Positions 56,641 to 64,000 of a stretch of 64,000 bases of DNA are shown piece after piece. The stretch lies in assembly GCF_033807715.1 (NCBI RefSeq), contig NC_084592.1, positions 27,317,501 to 27,381,500 on the forward strand, read 5' to 3'. The translations under genes and the position numbers were made by a program. Positions within the stretch are counted from its first letter, which is position 1; each line of letters begins with the position of its first letter. Origin of the DNA: Cololabis saira. Lineage: Eukaryota > Chordata > Actinopteri > Beloniformes > Belonidae. The notes under the pieces were generated by a model, which saw nothing but the letters and a program-made list of their open reading frames with translations, ran no database searches and was not told the origin of the DNA.

Positions 56641-57735
56641 CCCACTATCAAATATTGACCAATCAGAAGAAGGGGCGGGGATAATTCATTCCAATGAAGG
56701 TCAAGTACTCAATACCGAGTCAGATGACACCACCCACGACTCTCTAGGTCAAACCATTCAAAAGATATGCCAGAAAATGGGGACTATAAAATATTGACCA
56801 ATTAGAAGAAGGGGCGGGGCTAATTCAGGCCAATGAAGGTCAAGTACTCAATACCGAGTCCGATGACACCACCCACATGTCTTTATCACAACCCGTTCAA
56901 AAGTTATGGCAGATAATAGGGACTATCAAATATTGAACAATCAGAAGAAGGGGCGGGGATAATTTGCACCAATTATGTTCAAGGACTCAAAACCGAGGCC
57001 GATGACACCACCGACGACTCTTTATGACAAACCATTCAAAAGTTATGCCAGAAAATAGGGACTATCAAATATTGACCAATCAGAAGAAGGTGTGGGGCTA
57101 ATTCAGGCCAATGAAGGTCCGATACCGAGTCCGATGACACCACCCACATGTCTTTATCACAACCCGTTCAAAAGTTATTGCAGAGAAAATTTTTCTGGGG
57201 CGCGCTGTTGAGCCATTAGGCCACGCCCATTAATGCAAACCATGAAATATCAAATTTATCGCCAGGCTTGGCTTGCGTGCAAAATTTAGTGACTTTCTAT
57301 CAAATATGGACCAATCAGATGAAGGGAGGGCGCGCTTTTTGGCGTCTAGCGTCGCCACGGCAATGCTTTTGAAAGAGAAAAGTAATGCGTATCGTCGCAG
57401 GATGGAGACGCAAATTTTGATGTATAACACACCTGGGTGCACGTTACGGTTCGGGCCGTATTACCTGCCGAAGGAATGGCATAAATTGCGCCAAAATTAC
57501 GCGATTAATTCAAAATTTTCAAAATGGCCGACTTCCTGTTGGGTTTCGGCCATGGCACCAAGAGACTTTTCTTTAAGTTGCGACGTGATACAGGTGTGTA
57601 CCGATTTTCGTTCATGTACATCAAACCGTATTGTGGGGCTTGAGGCACAAAGTTTTTTCTGTCTGAACCAATCAGATGAAGGGTGGGCGCACTTTTTGGC
57701 GTCTAGCGTCGCCACAGTAATGCTTTTGACTGTTT
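56641..57735 (+). repeat. T element block 4
   Basis: Four or so A units (56645-57185) with ATTGACCAATCAGAAGAAGG, then B units. A deletion joins AAAGTTATTGCAGAGAAAAT to the middle of module B near 57190. Confidence 0.8.
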
Positions 57736-57947
57736 TTTAAAAAACGGTGTGGGAATGGGGTCTAAAAGGCAGGTTGTGGGCTTTACCTTAGAGAAAACTC
57801 GACCAAGTGTCTCCGCATCATCTTAGATTCTAAGGCAAAACTCTCCAGTGTTTCCTCAGATGCGTGGGTTCCCTCCGGGTACTCCAGTTTCCTCCCACAG
57901 TCCAAAACCATGCGTAGTAGGTTAATTGATCATTCTAAATTGCCCGC
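57736..57947. repeat. old interspersed repeat
   Basis: GTGGGTTCCCTCCGGGTACT, then CCTCCCACAGTCCAAAACCA and GGTTAATTGATCATTCTAAA form a block widely repeated in fish genomes. Class unknown to me. Confidence 0.5.
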
Positions 57948-59309
57948 ACCTGTATCATGGCGCAACTTAAAGAAAAGTCTCATGGCCGAAACCGAACAGG
58001 AAGTCGGCCATTTTGAATGAATCGTGTCATTTTTGCGAAATTTATGCCATTCCTTCGAGAATTAATACGGCCCGAACCGTAACGTGCACCAAGGTGTGTT
58101 ATACATCAAAATGTGCGTCTCCATCCTGCGACAACACGCATTACTTTTCTCTTTCAAAAGCGTTACCGTGGCGACGCTAGACGCCAAAAAGCGCCCCCCT
58201 TCATCTGATTGGTCCATATTTCATAGTTCCCCAAAAGTCACCAAATTTTGCATGCAAGGCAGGCCTGGCGATAAATTAGATATTTCATGGTTTGTATTAA
58301 TGGGCGTGGCAAAATGGCTCAACAGCGCCCCCCGGAAAACTTTGTGCCTTAAGCCCCACAATACGGTTTGACGTACATGCACGAAAATCGGTACACACCT
58401 GTATCATGTCGCAATTTAAAGAAAAGTCTCTTGGCGCCATGGCCGAAACCGAACAGGAAGTCGGCCATTTTGAATTAATTGTGTAATTTTGGCGCAATTT
58501 ATGCCATTCCGTCGGCAATTAATACGGCCCGAACCGTAACGTGCACCCAGGTGTGTTATACCTCACAATATGCGTCTCCATATTGCGACTACGCGCATTA
58601 CTTTTCTCTTTCAAAAGTGTTACCGTGGAGACGCTAGATGCCAAAAAGCGCGCCTCCCCTTCATCTGATTGGTCCATATTTGATAGTTCTCCAAAAGTCA
58701 CCAAATTTTGCATGCAAGCCAGGCCTGGCGATAAATTTGATATTTCATGGTTTGCATTAATGGGCGTTCCCTAACAGCTCAACAGCGCTCCCTAGAATAC
58801 TTTTCTCTGCCATAACTTTTGAAAGGTTTGACATAAAGAGTCGTGGGTGGGGTCATGGGACTCGGTATTGAGTCCTTGACCATAATTGGTGAAAATTAGC
58901 CCCGCCCCTTTTCTGATTGGTTGTCCCTATTTCCTGCTATAACATTTGAATGTTTTGACATAGAGAGTCGTGGGTGGTGTCATGGGACTCTGTAATGAGT
59001 CCTTGAGCTTCTTTGGCCTTAATTAGCCCCGCCCCTTCTTCTGATTGGTTGTCCCGATTTTCTGCTATAACTTTTGAATGGTTTGACATAGAGTGTCGTG
59101 GGTGGTGTCATCAGATTCTGTATGGAGTCCTTGACCTTCATTGGCCTGAATTAGCCCCGCCCCTTCTTCTGATTGGTTGTCCCTTTTTTCTGCTATAACT
59201 TTTGAATGGTTTGACATAGGAAGTCGTGGGTGGTGTCATTTCTGATATGCTTATGGGGGTCGGTGGCCGTGAGTGCGAGGGCCCGTTCATCGCTGCTTGC
59301 AGCTTTAAT
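57948..59309 (-). repeat. T element block 5, reversed, 5' end present
   Basis: B units (57948-58790), then A units (58800-59240), then the 5' terminus GGGCCCGTTCATCGCTGCTT and GCAGCTTTAAT at 59309, all in reverse order. No family 3' terminus is present on the left. Confidence 0.82.
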
Positions 59310-59815
59310 CTATGTTTATGATTTCTAGCTTGAAAATTATCCCAAAATTCACATCTCATGAAAAAGCAAGTGAACAACTTTAACACCTGAGATGTTCCAC
59401 ATTATAAGATAAAACGGCTGTTCTGTTTTAGGAATCAAGCTCACATACAGTGTACGTTTAAAGAAGAAGAAGAAAAAAAAGTATTCTCATTGCAGCAAGC
59501 TTTGCAGTTGCCCTAGGTTTTTTTGCTAAAATGTTCTTAATGTTCTTTGCATCTTCTCAACAGCAGCTAAAAATGTTCAAGAATCTGACATAAGTTGGCT
59601 GTAAAGTATCAACCCCCTTTTTTGTTAACCCTTGTATTAATGCAGTACTGTATATGAAGAACTCTCACAACTTGAACTCTTCCAAACTACTACTTATAAC
59701 TTTTCGAGGAGCTTGCTTGTCCTCAAATCAGACAAAGTTTGACAGAAATAAAAACAGTTCACAAGAAGAGTGCATATGTTTGTAAAAAAAAAAATATGCA
59801 TAAATCTGTGATTTT
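59310..59815. other. no recognised feature
   Basis: AT-rich, no credible frame. Confidence 0.4.
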
Positions 59816-60260
59816 AAGATAAGATAAGATAAGATATCCTTTATTTTCTCCCTCAGTGGGGAAACTTATTTTTGTTGTCAGTAGTACACTTAGCACACAC
59901 ATGCAGGGGAGGGGTAAAAAGACTGAAAAGTCAGAAATAAAAAATATATAAAAAATACAAAAAATATATACAAAATATGTATAATCACAGAATATGAACA
60001 GTATATACAGTTGGTTGAAAGAAGAAACGGTGCAGAAAAAGCAGGTGCAGTGTTGTGAGGTAGACTGGCAGATTGGCAGATATTGCACATCTTATATTAT
60101 TGCACATCTTATTGTCATATTATTGTCCACTGGCTACTGAGAGCAGGCCTGGTTATACAGTCTGATGGCAGCGGGGAGGAAGGACCTGCGATGCCTCTTG
60201 GTGGTGCATCGTGGGTGACGGAGCCGGTCACTGATGGAGCTCTCCACGGCTCTGACAGTC
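59816..60260 (-). pseudogene. LINE 3' end with RT C-terminus, antisense
   Basis: On the minus strand 60215-60140 reads TKRHRRSFLPAAIRLYNQAC followed by a stop, the C-terminal block of CR1/RTE-type LINE polyproteins. A 3' UTR with repeated TTGCACATCTTAT follows, then a (TTATC)n tail next to AAGATAAGATAAG at 59816. 5' truncated. Confidence 0.7.
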
Positions 60261-61160
60261 TCATGAAGGGGGTGGGAGGGGGAAGAGAGAAAAAGAAAAA
60301 ACAACTAAAGAACGATATAGGAAGCATTCTCTTTCACTTTTTGCTTCTACTGAAGAAAAAAAAGGGTATGTTTGGACTGTGCAAAACCCCTACCATTTCT
60401 CTAGACAGTGTGTAATTGATCCTAAAATCTTGGGCCACTTTTTTTTCTTTTGTAATAACCCACAGATTATATTACATTCACCCTAACGGCAGCTTTACTG
60501 ATCTTTCTCTGCCGTGAGGCTTCTATTTTCATACTATCCTCCCTTGTTAGTTCACACTTTCTTTTTCTGTGTAGTTTTTTGGGTAGGTATAAAAGCAAGC
60601 TCAAAACGACTTTTACTCCTTATGGACGTGAAAGGTAATGAATTGATTGCTATCGCATGGAAGGAGCAGTAAAACCCTAAAGCTAAGAAAAAATACAATT
60701 ACGGGCAACGTTCCAGAAAGGCAAGAGTGTCAGTTTAGGGTAAGAAGTAGGAGCACTTAAGGTTTTTTTTCCTCTCTTTGCTGGAAACGAGTAATCATTT
60801 GAAAGAGGATAAGCTTGAAGTAGGAGCATTACTGGAACCACACCTTATCAAAACATAGCCCCTAATTGAAACACTAGTGCTTAAACAAAACTCTCAGATG
60901 AAAAGAAAATTACCTTTAAAAAAAAACCTTTAAAAACAACTCTTCAATACCGTTGACTTTTGAACTTCATGGCTTCAAAGTAGGACTTGGTATATTTCCA
61001 TTGGTTTGATGAGCACCCATAGATGTACAGTTAAACAGCGTTGCTCTAAATTTCCATCATTTGTAACTGAAGCATAGATTTCCTCTAAACGTTAGATACA
61101 CCGGTAGTGAAAACGCAATACAGTATAACTGATCCGTTAATGATAATGAAATATAAAACA
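60261..61160. other. low-copy DNA, no gene recognised
   Basis: Nothing beyond short chance frames. Confidence 0.4.
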
Positions 61161-61162
61161 TA

Positions 61163-62122
61163 CAGTCAGTCCGGAAAGTATTCAGAACGCTTCACTTTTC
61201 CCACATTCTTTTATGTTACAACCCTATTGATAATAGGAATAAATTCTTTTTTTTTTCTCAGAATTCTACACAAAATACCCCATAATGACAACATGAAAGA
61301 AGTTTTGTTATGATTTTTGTAAAATGTATAAAAAATAAAAAACTATAAATATCACCTGTGCATAAATATTCAGAACGTTTGCCATGAAGCTCAAAATTGA
61401 GCTCTGGTTCATTCTGTTTCCACTGATCTCTCTCAAGTTGTTTCTACAGCTTAATCAGAGTCCACCTGTGGTGAATTCAGTTGATTGGACTTGATTTGGA
61501 AAGACACACACCTGTCTATATAAGCTCTCACAGTTGGCAGTGCATGTTGCAACACAAACCAAACATGAAGTCAAAAGAATTGTCTTCAGACCTCCGAAAC
61601 AGGATCGTTTCGAGGCACAAATCTGGGGAAGGGTACAGAAAAATTTCTGCTGCTTTGAAGGTCCCAATGAGCACTGTGGCCTGCATCATCCTTAAATGGA
61701 AGAAGTTTGGAACCACCAGGAATCTCCCTAGAGCTGGCCGCCCGCCTAAGCTGAGCAATCGGGGGAGAAGGGCCTTAGTCAGAGAGGTGACCAAGGACCC
61801 GACGGTCACTCTGTCAGAACTCCAGCGTTCCTCTGTGGAGAGAGGAGAAACTTCAAGAAGGACAACCATCTCTGCAGCAATCCACCAATCAGGCTTGTAT
61901 GGTAGAGTGGCCAGGCGCAAGCCCCTCCTTACTACAAAGCACATGGCAGCCCGACTGGAGTTTGCCAAAAGGCACCTGGAGGACTCTCAGACCATGAGAA
62001 AAAAAATCCTCTGGTCTGATGAGACAAAGATTGAACTATTTGGCATGAATTCCACGTGTCGTGTTTGGAGGAGACCAGGCACCGCTCATCACCTGGAGAA
62101 CACCATCCCTACAGTGAAGCAA
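61163..62122 (+). mobile_element. Tc1/mariner element, 3'-truncated, copy 2
   Basis: Starts CAGTCAGTCCGGAAAGTATT after TA (61161-61162). Nearly identical to copy 1 but ends earlier, inside the transposase, about 25 bp before a T element. Confidence 0.9.
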
Positions 62123-62125
62123 TAA
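61565..62125 (+). pseudogene. Tc1-like transposase, truncated after first catalytic Asp
   Basis: The ATG at 61565 corresponds to that of the 15.7-kb copy. The helix-turn-helix region and linker are intact, the first catalytic Asp is present in WSDETKIELFG, and the frame ends after HLENTIPTVKQ at a TAA. The second Asp and Glu are missing, so it cannot be catalytic. About 186 residues remain and no internal stop is seen. Confidence 0.9.
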
Positions 62126-62146
62126 AAAATTCAGATATAATATACA

Positions 62147-64000
62147 ATTAAAGCTGCAAGCAGCAATGAACGGGCCCTCGCACTCACGGCCACCGCCCCC
62201 CATAAGTATCAGAAATGACACCACCCACGACTTCCTATGTCAAACCATTGAAAAGTTATAGCAGAAAAAAGGGACAACCAATCAGAAGAAGGGGCGGGGC
62301 TAATTCAAGCCAATGAAGGTCAAGGACTCCATACAGAATCTGATGACACCACCCACGACACTATGTCAAACCATTCCAAAGTTGTAGCAGAAAATCGGGA
62401 CAACCAATCCGAAGAAGGGGCGGGGCTAATTAAGGCCAACGAAGCTTAAGGACTCATTACAGAGTCCCATGACACCACCCACGACTTCCTATGTCAAACC
62501 ATTAAAAAGTTATAGCAGAAAAAAGGGACAACCAATCAGAAGAAGGGGCGGGGCTAATTTAAGCCAATGAAGGTCAAGGGCTCCATAAAGAATCTGATGA
62601 CGCCACCCACGACTCTCTATGTCAAACCATTCCAAACTTATAGCAGAAAAAAGGGACAACCAATCAGAAGAAGGGGCGGGGCTAATTAAGGCCAACGAAG
62701 CTTGAGGACTCATTACAGAGTCCCATGACACCACCCACGACTTCCTATGTCAAACAATTAAAATGTTATAGCAGAAAAAAGGGACAACCAATGACAAGAA
62801 GGGGCGGGGCTAATTCAGGCCAATGAAGGTCAAGGACTCCATACAGAATCTTATGACACCACCCAGGACTCTCTATGTCAAACCATTCCAAAGTTATAGC
62901 AGAAAATCGGGACAACCAATCACAAGAAGGGGCGGGGCTAATTAAGGCCAACGAAGCTTGAGGACTCATTACAGAGTCCCATGACACCACCCACGACTTC
63001 CTATGTCAAACAATTAAAATGTTATAGCAGAAAAAAGGGACAACCAATGACAAGAAGGGGCTAATTCAGGCCAATGAAGGTCAAGGACTCCATACAGAAT
63101 CTTATGACACCACCCAGGACTCTCTATGTCAAACCATTCCAAAGTTATAGCAGAAAATCGGGACAACCAATCACAAGAAGGGGCGGGGGTAATTAAGGCC
63201 AACGAAGCTTAAGGACTCATTACAGAGTCCCATGACACCACCCACAACTCTCTATGTCAAACCATTCAAAAGTTATGGCAGAGAAAAGTATTCTAGGGGG
63301 CGCTGTTGAGCCGTTAGGCCACGCCCATTAATGCAAGCCATGAAATATCAAATGTATCGCCAAGTCTGGCTTGCATGCAAAATTTGGTGACTTTTGGAGA
63401 ACTATCAAATATGGACCAATCACATGAAGGGGGGGCGCGCCTTTTGGCGTCTAGCGTTGCCACGGTAACACTTTTGAAAGAGAAAAGTAATGCGTGGTGT
63501 CGCAGGATGTAGACGCACATTTTGATGTATAACACACCTGGGGGCACGTTACGGTTCGGGCTAAATTAACTGCCGAAGGAATGGCATAAATTTTGCCAAA
63601 ATGACACAATGTATTCAAAATGGCCGACATCCTGTTCGGTTTCGGCCATGGCTCCAACAGACTTTTCTTTAAGTTGTGCCATGATACAGGTGTGTAGCGA
63701 TTTTCGTGCATGTACGTCAAACCGTATTGTGGGGCTTGAGGCACAAAATTTTCTAGGGGGCGCTGTTGAGCCATTTTGCCACGCCCATTAATGCAAACCA
63801 TGAAATATCAAATTTATCGCCAGGCCTGGCTTGCATGCCAAATTTGGTGCCTTTTGGGGAACTATCAAATATGGACCAATCAGATGAAGGGGGGGTGCGC
63901 TTGTTGGCGTCTAGCGTCGCCACGGTAACACTTTTGAAAGAGAAAAGTAATGCGTGTAGTCGCAGGATGGAGACGCACATTTTGATGTATAACACATCTG
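62147..64000 (+). repeat. T element block 6, runs off the window
   Basis: Begins ATTAAAGCTGCAAGCAGC. Its A array (62200-63290) uses a shorter 128-bp unit arranged as alternating pairs of about 256 bp: one with AAAAAAGGGACA and CCATACAGAATC, the other with AAAATCGGGACA and CATTACAGAGTCCC. Then one and a half B units reach the window edge. Confidence 0.85.

Noticed and set aside
62200..63290. CRISPR-like array
   Set aside because: The units are adjoining tandem repeats without unique spacers, in clearly vertebrate DNA.

Overview
The window reads as intergenic heterochromatin-like DNA from a ray-finned fish, probably a percomorph teleost. The evidence is the repeat content: L2-clade LINEs, Tc1 elements, HARBI1-type Harbinger, BED-finger and hATC hAT elements, and tRNA-derived SINEs with ATT tails. 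I recognise no host protein-coding gene, rRNA or functional tRNA. Nearly every recognisable reading frame belongs to a transposon, and almost all of these are broken by stops, frameshifts or later insertions.

Layout. 0.3-5.7 kb: a SINE, a hairpin MITE and a plus-strand L2 LINE cut by a hAT element that carries a second hAT MITE. 5.7-21.5 kb: a minus-strand series of L2 pieces in the right order (ORF1, endonuclease, reverse transcriptase). They look like one LINE spread by an LTR element, Harbinger-like and hAT-like elements, a Tc1 copy and a tandem-repeat element. 21.6-28.7 kb: SINEs, MITEs, a decayed Tc1-like gene split by a 2.1-kb hAT, and low-copy DNA. 28.7-41.2 kb: a Harbinger element with its own flanking 3-bp duplication. 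It has swallowed a roughly 5-kb element with about 1.1-kb inverted repeats ('element A'), which in turn contains two large fold-back elements ('B1', 'B2'). 41.2-50.9 kb: hAT elements, an internally deleted L2, tandem-repeat elements and an L1-like insertion. 51.5-53.6 kb: a four-level hAT/MITE nest. 53.6-64 kb: low-copy DNA, LINE 3' ends, a second Tc1 copy and three more tandem-repeat elements, the last running off the window.

The most interesting objects are these. (1) Element A is flanked by a 6-bp duplication. Its long inverted repeats each carry a promoter-side region and an identical 14-codon leader exon, feeding two different convergent genes, one with a P2X7-intracellular-domain-like segment. 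(2) B1 is a 2.2-kb near-perfect fold-back element with GC-rich minisatellite arms. (3) A composite tandem-repeat family (module A about 128-140 bp, module B about 460 bp, called 'T' here) occurs in at least six blocks and has Helentron-like ends. Many boundaries were fixed from exact target-site duplications read in the sequence; superfamily names follow from TSD length and motifs and were not checked by database search.
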